A stretch of DNA of 64,000 bases from Dermanyssus gallinae. Taxonomy: Eukaryota > Arthropoda > Arachnida > Mesostigmata > Dermanyssidae. The stretch's first letter is position 1. The number at the start of each line of letters is the position of its first letter. The stretch lies in assembly GCA_003439945.1 (NCBI GenBank), contig QVRM01005487.1:22119-86118 (forward strand), in the 5' to 3' direction. Under the pieces are notes generated by a model that had not been told where the DNA came from, searched no databases, and was given only the letters and a program-made list of their open reading frames with translations. Below, piece by piece: positions 11,424-24,370 of this stretch. A program made the position numbers and the translations under genes.

Positions 11424-13726
11424 TGTGTTTTGTGCAGCCGGTGAACTCTTTCGCTCAGGATGGCCATTTGTCCTGTATAATAGTGGTGTGTCACATATAT
11501 GTCGATGGTGAACGGGCTTATTGTCCTTACACCAATTCAACTGTCGTTCGCTACTTGCCAGGACGTGGAACGGCACGGAAAGTTTGTGTTCATATTCTGT
11601 CTAAGGTAGTTCTAGTAACGAATTGTTGTTTTCTTTAGCCGGCCGTTTGTTCGCACGGCGGCGCGTGTTCCAATCTTCGGTGTTCGTAGACGTTCGCGTT
11701 ACGCTTTATTTATTCTAGCAATGAATTCGATGGTGCCACGGTGATCACAATTACAGCGACAAGTACGACCCTATCACAACGGGGGTACAACGATCTCTCT
11801 CACCCCGGTTATTACAAATGTTTATTACATTAATATTGATTTATTATGATTGCTATTCGTACAATTCTACAGTGTATACGCTATGTTCGAGACGCGCCAG
11901 TCGGTCTTTGCTAAAAGTACCGTACTGTTGTTGGCTAGATGTCGTCTCTTTCGCTATTTTTAAACGGGGGGAGCGACGAGCGATTTGGACAATGGGGATG
12001 TCAATTTCCCAGGTCATAATGAGGAATGTGTTCTGTCAATTAGTAAATGGAGGAATGTGTTCCGTCAATTGTTAAGATAATCTACACACACACACACAGA
12101 TTCACAGCCGCGATCGTACCCTTGGCGAATTTTGCACAGTTTTTGTATTCAAAACGTTTCAGAGGTTGGGTCATGTTGCGAGCAGTGATCGTCACCGGGC
12201 TCTAGAAGCCAATTTATATTTCTGGGGTTTGTTTGGTTTTCCTTCACCTATGTCGATCAGGTGGGTGGGTAGTTGTCTTTTTAATAACTAAATGCTGGTA
12301 GTTCCTTTTCCCCGTTTTCCAGCCGAAAGGAGAGGGCCCACAGGCATGGGCCAAAGGTGACAGACCACAATTTTCTGTCTGGCTGTGTAAAGTCGAATGG
12401 CGACTTCTATTCAAATGCCGATAATGCTAACGAATTTGGCATTCCGCTGAAATGCGTCCAATGTTGCGTCGCCAATTTGCTGTAACATGCCGCGATTGTT
12501 TACTTCACAGCGTGTGAGCGTGTGCCTATTCGCGAACGAATAACGAGTATATATATGAACAGACATACATGTAGTGCATAAATAACATGGATAGCCTAGT
12601 TAGCGCAGTGTGCCACTACGAGTCTCTCTTTCTCTCCATCTCTTGTTCACGTCATCATTGTAGTACAACATCATTGTGTATACTCATGCATTACAACGGC
12701 TATTATTCGTTGTTACGCTCGCATGGACTTTGCTCGCGCTTGGTACACAACGTACATGACGACGACGACAGCGACGGTGGCTGTGAAACGGCAATGATGT
12801 CCAGTTATTTATTGTAAGTCCATGATTTTGTGCTCACCTGATTCATAGTGGCTGAGTTTGTGGCTCGACTGCGGTGGATAACGATGGTGTTGAAATTGCA
12901 ACGATTGCTGTTGTTTTCGGGCCCAGCGCTTTGCGGCGACAGACAGTTGTCTGTTGGTGTTGTTTCTGGCATTGGTCGTCGTATTCATTTGTACATTTGC
13001 AAAACTTGATACCGCGATATATATATAGTAGGCATAGGGGCTGGCCGGGCAAACGGCAGTAGGTACATGTGAGCGGGCGGCGGTTATCTTACATTCGCAC
13101 CAGGTAAATCGAGGATGGTGGCCACAGCGACAAACAAAACGACGATGAAGAGCATGATGAATAAACTAACAATGAGGATCAAGCAAGACATGATACGCAG
13201 CCAAACACAAGAACAGATTGCAAAGCAGCAAAGATCATAAGAAGGCAAACGTCATGTTATTAGGGGGTGAGATGTCGTTTATAGTGGGCGTCCTGCGCGT
13301 AGGCTTAGGAATTTGGGAAGGGGTTCGTCAAACTATTACCACTGCTGCTGCCGCCGCCGCTATTACTACTACGGCACCCCACGGTGGTCATCATAGACTC
13401 AGTTCGACTGATGGCGCGCCCGTACGTCACCCCCGAAGTTGATACAATGCTGACGTAGTCGAGTTGAGAGAAGACGTGTTTAATGAATCAGCGAATGCCA
13501 CCGTATCGTGCCATGTTCGCGACAGGTTATGGCTTACGCCAGACATCGCGCCGACGACGCCAACAACAGCAGCAACAACAACAACAACAGCATTGATAAC
13601 AACAACCACTTTCGTGATTGCCATTATAGTATAATGGCATAATAACACATAGGGTTATTATGCTACCATCAATGGCAGGAACATCAGTAGCTATCATTAA
13701 TATTATGGTGAAATTTCTACCCTCAA
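11424..13726. other. Downstream region of the zinc-finger gene; no further gene recognised
   Basis: This should hold the 3' UTR and flank of the zinc-finger gene. No canonical AATAAA was noticed close to the stop. A short direct duplication (GGAATGTGTTCYGTCAATT) lies at 12022-12070. Open frames are short and featureless. Confidence 0.4.
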
Positions 13727-13870
13727 TAATATATATATATATATATTCTTGAATATGGTAGCGATGGAAATACGACTGGGCTGTAGAGCGAGTGTTACTA
13801 TCCGAATAGCGCTATGTCAGGCGAGCACTGGCAGAATCATGGCTGGGAAAATCATCCAAGAAAACCATTT

Positions 13871-13871
<1 letters not shown>

Positions 13872-13901
<30 letters not shown>
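13872..13901. repeat. (TA)n microsatellite
   Basis: Perfect TA tract. It is followed directly by ACTAGGTGACTAAAAAATAACC, which resembles the ends of other elements here that also abut TA tracts. Confidence 0.93.
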
Positions 13902-16900
13902 CTAGGTGACTAAAAAATAACCATTTTTGTTTGAGGGGGACAACTGGTATAAGGAAGTGGGTGGTAGGTCAAAAAGAGAATTATCTGGCAATAACTCCCT
14001 CGCCGTATATGTCGTTAGATTTACTGACCATATAGGAATTGAGATGACCTAACAGCAAACACAGATTACAGTAACCGTACTATAGTGGTAGTTGAAACGA
14101 GATACTAAAACAACACGACGCGATGTACTTACAAAGCGCCACCCGGTAATATATTACTATCATAAATGTATTTTATTTAAAAATAAAAACCTGTATACTG
14201 TATTAGTGGATGACGTTCGTGTGTGCGCGTGTGTTTACTTTTTGAAAAATGTAAATAGGATCGAATTTGTCAGAACTAAGGCTCTCGAAATAGCTCTCAG
14301 CTATTTCCCGGAATTATAGATAATTTGCCTCAAAAGAGCACAGTTTTGGGCAGCTAATTATCCAACATATAGAGAAAACTGATTTCGATATAGCTAGTTA
14401 CTTTAGTTCTACTGTTCTACATATAATGTTGTTAATCAATGTGGCTGAGTTTTAATTGATTTCATTATCGCGTCGCCGGCTATGCGGCTACATGGCAGAA
14501 AGCCGTTTCCTTAAAGTTGGCAATATCAAAGGCCGGATGAGTCAGTTTATATGCTTGTTTATGGGACTCGGACTCAAATTTCCTCAATATGCAAAACGTA
14601 TGGTTATTCGACTATATGAGACTCAACAATTTTAGCTTATTCAATAAAATTGCAGGTTTCGCTTATTTTATACTGGATTGAACGGTATCTCAAATAGATG
14701 CGAGATAAAGGGGCATATGCTACATTGTTGTGCGCGATATGACACGGCATGAGTGGGTCAGCAACGAATGCCATCGCAAACATTCGCTGCATGCACGCAT
14801 GTTTTCATGACTGAGTTTTCTCACTATTTATCTAGATAAAACACAGACGAATTACCTCTCAAATGTCGCTCTTAAAAAGCATCTCAACGGTGTAATATTA
14901 GCAATACGTCACCGAGGGTTATCAATAACAATAGTTAGATCAATGAAGGTTAAATTGTATAGTTCAGAAGACTAAGCATAATGAGATCTGTACTTTGTCC
15001 ACATAGTTGCGTATTCTCCCCTAATGGCACTTGTGTTGAGTCACGATTATTTATTTTAGCTGGCATCATGTCATTTAAACTTATTTATACAAATATTAAG
15101 GTAATAATATGGAAATAGGTTTTTTTGCATAATGTAGTTGCCCGTATCGTATGGTGTCTTAGTTGCGGAAGCGTAACTGTATATCGCTTAAACAATAACC
15201 GTTGTTTGTGAAAAACTAGACAAAGGGACTTAAGCCTTCCTCTTTTGTCTAATACCTCTTCGACTGGAAATATATAATTCCACAAAACTTAAGCGATAAG
15301 ATTCAACACGGTGAGAGAATCCTAACAACCCGGGAGTAGGAAACTTAAACAATCTGCTACAATTTAAAGATATATACAAGTTTCTTATTTTCGAATTTAC
15401 ATGCAGCTGTTTTACAACGTACTTGATTTTATAGCAGCAAACACTCATATTTAACAAATGAGCGCAACTTAAAACGTGTTATCGCTCCGTGATACTCTCC
15501 TTACAATATTTACATTTACACCTGTCTGTTAGGATGTAGCATTTCCTGTTTACTTGTAGTAAGTGGCGAACACCATGCCAATAACGCTGAAGCGAAGATA
15601 TATCCGTCAACAACAAAGTTCAGTTTTTTTTCTAAATTCGAAGTATGCTCGCTAATGAGTGGGAGAAAATAAATCCATTTGCATGCACCCGTTTACTACG
15701 TGTAATTTCGTTAAAAAGATAAATTATATCAGTCTCGAGCCGTTTTGACGAAGCCCCAGTGTCCCTTAAACAAGTTTTAATTTAGTATGTCTGGTGATTT
15801 AGGCAATATAAAAGATAAATATTTGATATGAGGTGAAAACAATATGGTAGACGGGACGGAAATGAAAGTCATTATTGATACATACCATTTGCCTGTAGTC
15901 ACATCTAGTAACTTAGCTCACGCACTGTTTTGTTGTCAGGCAATGTCAATGAAGCAGACAAAAAATCAAAACAATTGCTGATATCGAAGACGACAGTTAA
16001 GATGATCAGCCAGTAGAATGACGGAGTGTATAGGAGAGTTTGCAGTTTCCATCATTGAACCGTCGTCATTACAGCCGTGAAATCAGAAAATAATCTTAAG
16101 TTACTACCTTGTTCTTACACCTACAGCAATCATTTAATTTAATAATATATTCTCAAGTAGTCTACACACCATCAACAAAGCTTTAAGTCTAAGTTAAAGC
16201 CAAACTTATTCGAGCTTTTTTTTCTGTTAGATTCCGTTGACAAGCCAAGCTTAGCCTATATTACGGTAAAGACATTAGTAGTTTAATTTGAGAATATTTG
16301 ATCAATCAGCAACTACTTGACAACTAACTAAGCGAGATTTCCCTTTTTGTAACTGTTACATGGAGATGCCCTTTTGAAAGATAGGCCCCAGAGCCCTAAA
16401 GATAATATAGATTATCTACAATGAAGGACCAAATGGTTATACGGTTCAGCGAACTTTCAAACGTAAAGTTATTACGATGGCCTAATCTTAAACCCTTTTC
16501 CAAAAAAGAAAAGTCTTGGTACCGATCATCAGAATTATAATCGATCAACATGGATTCGGACTGACGACAAAGACTGGCTGCGAACCCACTCAAACACCTA
16601 CAATGCTGCGCACAGACTGGGATTCGCTTCAGGGGATGACTTAATTTGATGCCGGTAATGATTCAGTTGTAATTTAACTTCAAAGGCATCAGCCACTAAC
16701 CGTTAGCGTAACTAAGTTCAGATCTAAAATTACAAACATTTTTCAGGGGTTGTTTATAAGCCTAGACCATCGTCCGTTCCTTAAAGTATCGTTGTCTAAA
16801 GTATCGCCATCACATCTTTCAGAAGAGGGTCTCACGTCACGAGGCCCGAATCCGGTGTCTGTTGAGCTATCATATCTAGGCTATCCAGTGCAGCAGACTT

Positions 16901-18787
16901 TCTGAGCACATTTGAGTTCGTTAGCGGCAGCGTATTCAAGAGCGACTTTGACAGATGTTGCTCGTAAATACTAAATAATTATCAGGAATCAGTTTATAAT
17001 CTGTGAGCTCAATATTTTGTCTCACGAGTTAATAATGATTGGCCATGATGATGACCCGAGCTGCTATAGTGGCAGTTGTCAATATCAATAGCGGTGGGCC
17101 GAAGAAAGCACTAATCTAATAATAAGAACAGTCATTTATTCACTTTCTTCATTTTACATATTTTTATAATCATTCAATTTTTGGCTACAGTGTAAATCTC
17201 ACCATGGAGGCGATCCGGCCAAGGCTGTACTGGATACTCTTTTCTTCCCCAATTCCCTTCTATAACCACTCGTTGAACAACAACGAATAACCTGTCAACC
17301 ATGCCACATCTCAACTTCTTTCTTTACCCGTGATCTTCGTCACATTCAGCCGTACATCAAAGCCTATCAGGGATTAAAACCATAACGACCAAAAATTCCA
17401 ATATACTAAGATTTCACGTCTATATACGTATTTGTGTATGTGTGTGTGTCACACGTGAGTCTGTATATGGATGAGTGAATGTTCGAACGTGTCTGCAGAT
17501 CTCGATCAAGAACGCCATTTGCCAAATGTGGTGCCCTATACGAGCTCATCCGGAACGCTGGACATGTATGTATAAGTCGACTCAAAATGTGTTATGTACG
17601 ACAAGCCTCTGTGGAAGCCACTATTCGCCTATGGCGTCGAAATACCAGTTCAGAACGGCGTACGACGCCAGAAATCTGTAGCGCATTTTGAAGTGTATGA
17701 ACGAGCCTGCATGTGTGTGAATGGAAACTGAATGCACGTGTATATATATATATATATATATATATCATGTATGTAGGTCGCAAAGGCGGTACATTTCTTA
17801 AGGATATTATAGGTCACAGCGTCATTCCCTGTAAGAAGTAGATGTGTGAACTAAGTAATTTGATTGACACCGCCAACAACTACCGCCTCGAGCTTGCTGT
17901 GTTTGCTCATGCGGTTGTTGTTGTGGCTGCTGTTGTTGTTGTTGTTGTTGCTATTGTTGTTGTCTTCGACGTCTGCCTCATTATCCTCGCCACCAATGTT
18001 ATCGTCGTAGCGCCTCCAACCTTTTGCAGGCAACAGTGAGTCGCGCACGCAAACTGGGGATGGCTAGACAGGCAATGATGGGATAGCTGGAGCTGCTTCA
18101 GCAATGGCGGCCTAGTTTCATGGCAGCTGCAAAAGCAGCAGCAGCAGCAGCAGCAACAGCTCATATCCGGACTGATTATCGTTGACTAGCGCGTTGCTGG
18201 AGTATGGCCGTTAAGCATGGCATATGGATGAACCCGCAACAGCACGAAGACGACAAAGTCCGATGGGCTGTGTTAGTCTAGGCGAGGCCACGCTTTCTTC
18301 ATCTCCTAGAGTCGAATGAGGCAAGAAAATAAAGAAAAACAACTCGACATTATCAAGCCGCCGACATCGTCGTCGTCATAGTCGGGACTTCAAATCATCT
18401 GGCGTTCAAGATGGCCTAAAGTTGAATGTAAAAGTAATGACAATGACTACTATTATTATTATTATTGAAGAGCCACGGTCCGCGCGTCGTCCAATCAGTG
18501 ACTACGACTTGAACTAGGTCAACTAAACATGTGGTGAAACTATACAACTATGTACAGAAGAACGTGCAATCAGATTATCGGTATCTACACCAAGAAGCGA
18601 CACTTACGCCTTGCTAAGCATTAGCTACCTTAGTATATAACGTTATGGCATATTTAAATTTTAAATCTGAACCTGCAAGGTAAATGGAGCGATGAGCAAA
18701 CGGCCCTGTATTTGAGTAGTAGATTTCGTTCTCGACCGACATCTTAAGCAACGGACGCGCCGGCGACATTATAGGCGACTATTATTG
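13902..18787. other. No recognised gene; possible site of a missing SUCLG1 terminal exon
   Basis: AT-rich sequence without a recognisable coding domain. GTT/CAA runs lie at about 17910-17960 and a GCA run at 18130-18160. If SUCLG1 has a separate last exon encoding its short C-terminal tail, it should lie on the minus strand here, but I could not identify it. Confidence 0.35.
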
Positions 18788-18844
18788 GATCTACATGTGG
18801 AAACATGTTCTGTAATAACTATCGAATTCTCCTCTTCCCCGAAC

Positions 18845-19107
18845 CTGGATCATCGTGGCGCCCATTTGAGCGGGACTTTTCGTCACGTGAACACCAGCCT
18901 CCTTGAGCGCCTCGATCTTCTCCTGTGCACCGCCCTTGCCACCGGCGATGATGGCACCAGCGTGACCCATTCGCCGTCCCGGGGGCGCTGTCAAGCCAGC
19001 AATGAACGACACGACAGGCTTCGCACTTGCGCCGGTATTGTTCGCCTTGAGGAATTCGGCAGCATTCTCTTCGTCGCTGCCACCAATCTCACCGATGAGA
19101 ATGATAC
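18845..19107 (-). CDS. SUCLG1: SUCLG1 exon with active-site histidine
   Basis: The acceptor is GCGCTAG. It reads [20 protein letters not shown], then the [17 protein letters not shown] block and [11 protein letters not shown]. It either splices at CAG|GTTCGG or reads through as [11 protein letters not shown]... to a stop at 18788-18790. The family normally ends with a short EF-containing tail soon after this point. Confidence 0.88.
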
Positions 19108-21326
19108 CTAGCGCGATAGCCACACAGCCGGATCCGATCGAGCAGCAGCAACATTACGCCCGAGTCAAGCGAGACACATTAATCATCCAAGAAAATGTTA
19201 TTCAATCGCATTCGTTAGTCCATGAGAAATATTCGCTGCTGGAACGACAACATCCGTTTACCAGAAAGATCAGGACGACGACATCCGTTCATTGTCGGAA
19301 GAGCAGCAACCTCTAAGGCGCGCTAAACATTGTATTTGAATTACGTGCATTCCTTAAGTAAGTTCAAGTCAAAGATACGTGCGTAACTTATATACGACAC
19401 ATAAAATACAGCAACCTGTGTCTGTAACGGGTACAAGCTCTTCAACTTAGGTGTCATGGTGCCTATTTCCTATAAAACATGACTTGAACGCTCGGGATAC
19501 TTGGCAGTGCATTTTTGCCTTATGTTGCTAAGGAAGTAGAAGTCTACCTACATTTTGTAGCCAATGTGCTCACTTGGATTTACCGCTGTACGAGTCGCAC
19601 TGATAAATCGAATTCGTTTTTGCAATTTTGCATACCGACTACTTTACCGATTGACCACCTCCAGCCAACGTTACAACAATCCTTCCGGCTGAGCCGCGGC
19701 GCGCACCGAATATATTTTAGGTTAGGTTCCAAATCAATCGATATTGTATACATGGACATAACTACTCCAGAAAACAAACATGTCATAAGGAAATTCTATG
19801 GCTCCAACTATCGAGTACGGAGGTGGTCGTGGGGATCATCGTTTTGGGTGCTATATGAGGTCTGCGCTCATCTGCTTCATCTCACTAACCTTTCGTCTCA
19901 GGATCGCGGAGGAAGACGTCAAGGCAGTCAATAAAGTTCGTTCCATTAAAGGGATCTCCACCGATACCAACGCAGAGCGATTGGCCGAGACCGACATGCG
20001 TTGTCTGGTGAACAGCTTCGTAGGTGAGAGTTCCCGAACGGGACACAACGCCGATCTTGCCCTTCTGGTGAATGTGGCCTGGCATAATGCCAATCTTACA
20101 CTCTTCAGGCTAACGATGTAGCAACAGGCAGCGCAAGCAGTAATTCATGAAAATAGAGAAATGTGACGTATCCCAATGTCGTGCAGTTACTATGCATTGT
20201 TCTCTACTGTAGACCTTCATTAATAAAGGGGTTTGTTGAAGACACTCGATTTATCTGATAAGTTCATACGTGCAAGCACGAAAAAGTGTAGGACACCTGC
20301 GAGGATGTTAGAGGGGCTTCAATGTATATATGATCGTACGAGAACTATATATATATGCTCCGCGCGGGCTGTGCACATGTCCTTACATCACAAATGTGTG
20401 TATATATATATACATATATAGAAACGTATATATAGAAAGCAAATATTTAGACAAGTAAACTATATATGTGTACATGGTGCGATAGACTAAGGAGTCAGTC
20501 ATTATAACTATATTTTATTGCTAAAACTATAATTGAAGTTGTAGCTTGAGGGTGTCGGCTTCAACACTTAAGCACTCAGCTCCTAAGACATGATGCCCAG
20601 ACGTCCAGTGTCAGGTAAGAGTACTTAAATAATCCGCCACATATTGACGATCAGATAGACCTCATGATATTTTTGCTCTGTTTGGTTTCCGTCAAAAGCT
20701 TCACAGTGGCAAGTTCAGTAACAGAATCTGGACAAAGGCGAGGCCAAAGTAGGCTGGCCAAATGTTCAGTGAAAGATAGTTTACAGCGCACGAAATGAAC
20801 AACGTGAAAACCAAGAGATACACAACACAATATCCTTGAGCTGGCCGCGTCCATCTTCATGCCGTGCATACCGCATTCAATGAACATGCGTTTTTTGGGT
20901 TAATCTTTCAGCCAACGACTACGACCAAATAACAGTGAACGATCTAGCGGTCTATCGACGGACAATCGGCCAGGTCGTCGGTCGGTTCCTACCTTGATAA
21001 TGCCGGGACAGTTGGGTCCGACGACTCGAGTCTTGTTCTGTGCAAGCAGGCGATTCTTGACGCGAACCATGTCGTGTTGTGGGATGCCCTCTGTGATACA
21101 GACGGCCAACGAGATCTCAGCATCCATAGCCTCCTCGATCGCTTTAGCAGCCACCGGCGGCGGCACAAAAATCACGGTCGCCGTTGCACCGGTCTGCTCC
21201 ATCGCCTAGTTAACACATCGCGTTAACGTAGCAAATCACACGCACATCATCGTTACCAAAAGCTACTGGCCAGTTTACTTGCGGAAAAGTATTTTTATGG
21301 GAGATGTCATGCCAGGATAATAATGC

Positions 21327-21374
<48 letters not shown>

Positions 21375-21850
21375 GTTTTTACGTACATATTAATAGAGTA
21401 TAATATAGAGTTTATATACTCGTATACAGTTACGGCATCATCATTCGACGTTTAGGTAACAGGGAAGGAAAGAAAATCAGCAACTAAAATGCAACTGCAT
21501 TATTTTCGTCATTGCGTGCAATTCGGCAGCCGTAAAAACATGAACATTAGCACACCAGAAACGCTCGCGCAATGGAGAACGAATCATATTACTCTAATTA
21601 GCTGTATCACCTCTTTGACGGTGTTGAAGACGGGTTTGCCGAGGTGGGTCTGGCCGCCTTTGCCCGGCGAGACTCCTCCGACGAAGTTGGTTCCATACTC
21701 GATCGATTGGCGCGAGTGGAACGTACCCTGCTTGCCCGTGAAGCCCTGGCATATGAGTTTCGTGTGTTTGCCGATCTTCAACGCATCGCGCGTCGTTGTG
21801 TAGTGCCGAAGAGCACCAGCAACTGCGCTCACTGAAACAGCGGCACCCAT
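18845..21850 (-). CDS. SUCLG1: Succinate-CoA ligase (ADP/GDP-forming) subunit alpha, mitochondrial
   Basis: Four minus-strand exons (21850-21611, 21205-20993, 20109-19890, 19107-18845) join in consistent phases (0, 0, 1) to 312 codons. The product is the alpha subunit of the TCA-cycle enzyme that interconverts succinyl-CoA and succinate with substrate-level phosphorylation in the mitochondrial matrix. Seen directly are the CoA-binding Rossmann motif [29 protein letters not shown], the GPNCPG signature, [24 protein letters not shown], and the active-site block [10 protein letters not shown] with the phosphohistidine at about H273. The N-terminal 31 residues are basic and Ser/Ala-rich with one acidic residue, like a targeting peptide. 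The human protein is about 346 residues, so a short C-terminal tail, and perhaps a 5' exon, are missing. Two adjacent family-specific details, the start and the last exon, remain open. Confidence 0.93.
19890..20109 (-). CDS. SUCLG1: SUCLG1 exon, central domain
   Basis: The acceptor is CGTTAG. It reads [20 protein letters not shown] and continues through [15 protein letters not shown] to [10 protein letters not shown]. The donor is G|GTTAGT in phase 1. Confidence 0.93.
20993..21205 (-). CDS. SUCLG1: SUCLG1 exon, CoA-binding domain
   Basis: The acceptor is AACTAG and the first codons read [17 protein letters not shown], with GPNCPGIIK at the end. The donor is AAG|GTAGGA in phase 0. It encodes 71 residues. 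Confidence 0.92.
21333..21371. repeat. (TA)n microsatellite in a SUCLG1 intron
   Basis: Perfect TA tract of about 39 bp between two SUCLG1 exons. Confidence 0.95.
21611..21850 (-). CDS. SUCLG1: SUCLG1 exon with N terminus
   Basis: The ATG at 21850 follows an in-frame TGA two codons upstream, giving [20 protein letters not shown] as presequence. A plausible acceptor (CTGTTTCAG) also lies within the first codons, so the true start may be in an upstream exon. The exon ends ...FNTVKE at donor GTGATA in phase 0. Confidence 0.85.
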
Positions 21851-23089
21851 ATGTCAGTAGTGTTTCCGTGACTCTGCTAAAACTGAGAATCTATTAGCAA
21901 TTCAATTAGCGGTACATTGCATTACTGTTGGTCAAGCACTACGAAATCCAGATAGAAAGAGAGAACCGGAAATGAGGAAAATGGTGGGGATTTTTTCCCA
22001 GTATCTAAAGCTCCCTTCGGCTAGTGTGGTATTTAAAACTCCTATAATAAATATAAATAGCTTGCGACAAATAGCAAACACAAAACGAAAATAGTCGACA
22101 ACAGCAAACACAAAACAAAAATAATTCGAGAGTGGTAACATAATATAATTTATTTATCATTTGCTTATGTCTAATGACTGCAACACAATTTATAGTAATC
22201 AGTCATGCTAATAATAATAATAACAACAACAGATAAATGGTAGTGTCATCTACAGAGCCTGTCGGCACACATTTTTGGTTCTTCCTCTTCGGTTATATAG
22301 CGGAAGATTATCGCGCTCTAGGCGGCTAACTAAACGCAAGGCCACGTTGCGATAATTATGCATACACACACACAAACATACATACCTATGTACACACAAA
22401 CACACCAGAAAACAAACATAGATAAACTATATTGGGTTTTAGACTGCAGCAGCTGCTGCAACCGTGAATAGTTTCGCAGCATCAATGTAGAAACAAAAAA
22501 AAACTGGTTAACAAACAACAACAATAACAACAACATCAATTGTATAGCTTCGATGAACTCCTGACAACTTGGAGGCACTTGAACACATATAGAGAGAGAT
22601 ACAGCTACGCTTATCATCAGTGTCAAGTGGCACTGCACAAAAAGAACATGATGGGTGGATGTACATATAATAGCCACGGCCAGGCCAATGGTCCAGCTTC
22701 AGTGGCTGGACACAAATAGCCAGCAAGGATAGAGAGAGAGCACCAAAGTGATTTGTAGCGAGAAATCGTCAGTGAGAGAGATATAGAGAAGTGCGCGCGC
22801 AAGAGAAAGAGAGAGGGGGAAGCACAGATTTGGTCGAACGTCAATCTCGGCGGTTCAATAGCGGAAGCTCTCTCATCTCGTGTCAAGAGTCGAGCCCCCC
22901 GGCCCCTCTCGGCAATCGAGCATTCAGGCGAACGATCCCCTTTCTCCAATCAGCCATGCTGGACTCTCGTTTAGTCTACATCTCGCGTAAACACGCTGAC
23001 ACGAGCACGTGGTTCGCAACGAAGATGCCAAAAACGAGCTCACTACAAACTCTCACCTTCAAGCCCTGTTATCGGTAGTTTACATGCCA

Positions 23090-23092
<3 letters not shown>
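21851..23092. other. SUCLG1 upstream region; promoter likely
   Basis: There is an AT-rich part to about 22600, then a GA-rich and locally CpG-rich block at about 22780-22970. The block is the most promoter-like sequence upstream of SUCLG1. Short minus-strand frames here could hold a first exon, but none connects convincingly. Confidence 0.35.
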
Positions 23093-23123
<31 letters not shown>

Positions 23124-23280
23124 TGTTTGTTGCAATGTTTTGCTGCGGAGGAATAGCGTACAAAATAAGTCAGCAAAACATTGCAACAAACACGCGTTTA
23201 TATATATATATATATATATGTGTGTGTTTGTTGCAATGTTTTGCTGAGGAGGAATAGCGTATAAAACAAATCAGCAACAC
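23093..23280. repeat. Hairpin element between TA tracts, with a second partial copy
   Basis: A 22-nt arm at 23124-23145 (TGTTTGTTGC...TTTTGCTG) is the exact reverse complement of 23171-23192. The loop between them is 25 nt. TA tracts at 23093-23120 and 23199-23219 flank it. The left arm and loop recur as a direct copy at about 23222-23277 with a few substitutions. It may be a MITE-like insertion that duplicated, or an expressed hairpin. Confidence 0.8.
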
Positions 23281-23519
23281 GTGGATAAATTTAAATCTTT
23301 TTAACAGCAATAAAAGCTATCATAGATGCTCACATAACATCTAACGCGACCAGAGGTAGCAGAATACTGATTGCTCTTGTCAATTTATCACCACGTCCTT
23401 ACGCCAAATGTATGCGATTGTTCACTTGACTCGAGTAAACGAGAACACGACTTGTGTTGTTGAGCTATCTTTATGCTCCAATGCTTCTTCTAATTAGATA
23501 GACGCTTATTTACTCACAG

Positions 23520-23775
23520 GGTAGGAGGACACGGACGCATGGCCGCAAGGCAAAAAGTCCTCGAAAGAAAGAATAGACAACTTTACTTCAAAGAAGAAGA
23601 AGAAGAAGAAAAGAGAAGAATAGGAAAAGGTCCAGTGTGGCAAAGCCGGCCTGGCAGAGGGCTACATGGGATTGCCGCCCGTGTTCAGAAGGTGGGAAGA
23701 CAAGGTCGCGTTACGAGGCAGTACAACGGCAACGAGGCAATTAGTCGGTGGGGTGGTGGTCATGCTAAACGAAAG
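23520..23775 (+). other. Candidate exon, unidentified
   Basis: An open frame from ATG 23539 follows an acceptor-like CTCACAG and runs to an AAAG|GTAATC donor-like site at 23775. It encodes a very basic, Glu/Lys-rich peptide (KEEEEEEKRRIGKG). The purine-rich composition could be exonic or simply low complexity. No homology is recognised. Confidence 0.2.
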
Positions 23776-23804
23776 GTAATCAATTTACTCTTTAATTTTT
23801 TTTA

Positions 23805-23990
23805 GATTCTCCGTAAGGCTATTATTGCCCGTGTACGGCTTTTTCATGTCACGGCTAATTTTTAATTCACTCCGGCATTTATCTTGTTTAAATTGGAAAC
23901 CATGCAAACCAATTTAAGAGTGGCCGGTCTGGGTCTCGAACCCAGTCCTCCCGAATGCAAGGCAAAGGTTTTGCCACTCAGCCATATTGC
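23805..23990 (-). repeat. tRNA-derived SINE, family 2
   Basis: On the minus strand a perfect A box (TGGCTGAGTGG, 23974-23984) and a perfect B box (GGTTCGAGACC, 23932-23942) lie in a tRNA-like head starting next to a TA tract. A body without tRNA similarity follows and includes the palindrome-like AAATTGGTTTGCATGGTTTC. The acceptor stem does not pair (CAATAT against GGCCAC), so it is not a functional tRNA. The body differs from SINE family 1. Confidence 0.6.
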
Positions 23991-24018
23991 TATATATATA
24001 TATATATATATATATATA
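23989..24018. repeat. (TA)n microsatellite
   Basis: TA tract abutting the 5' end of the family 2 SINE. Confidence 0.93.
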
Positions 24019-24332
24019 ACTTAGTAGCTGCACGTTTATCGGCCATCATTCGAATATGACAATCTGTCCCACGCTAGATAATGAATAACTTTTAGTAGTA
24101 ATTGTAATGCTTTATTTTACTTTAGACTATTTGTGTAGCAGCGACGCAATTTGCTTTGAGACGATCTGGTTTAATCGTAGGGAGTCTGCAATAGCAGGAG
24201 AAAAAATAATCATCAGAAAGTGATAAACGGGCAAGCCATGTAAACGAATGAAAAATCAATCAATCAATGAAGCTGGCAAACAATATAATTATATTACTCT
24301 GAAAATTCGTTCGAAAGTAGCTGGAGGCACAA

Positions 24333-24369
<37 letters not shown>
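24333..24369. repeat. (TA)n microsatellite
   Basis: Perfect TA tract of about 37 bp. Confidence 0.95.

Positions 24370-24370
<1 letters not shown>

Noticed and set aside
11330..11638. Cys-rich open frame as a longer final exon of the zinc-finger gene
   Set aside because: It is out of phase with the exon 5 donor; the in-phase reading ends at 11423.
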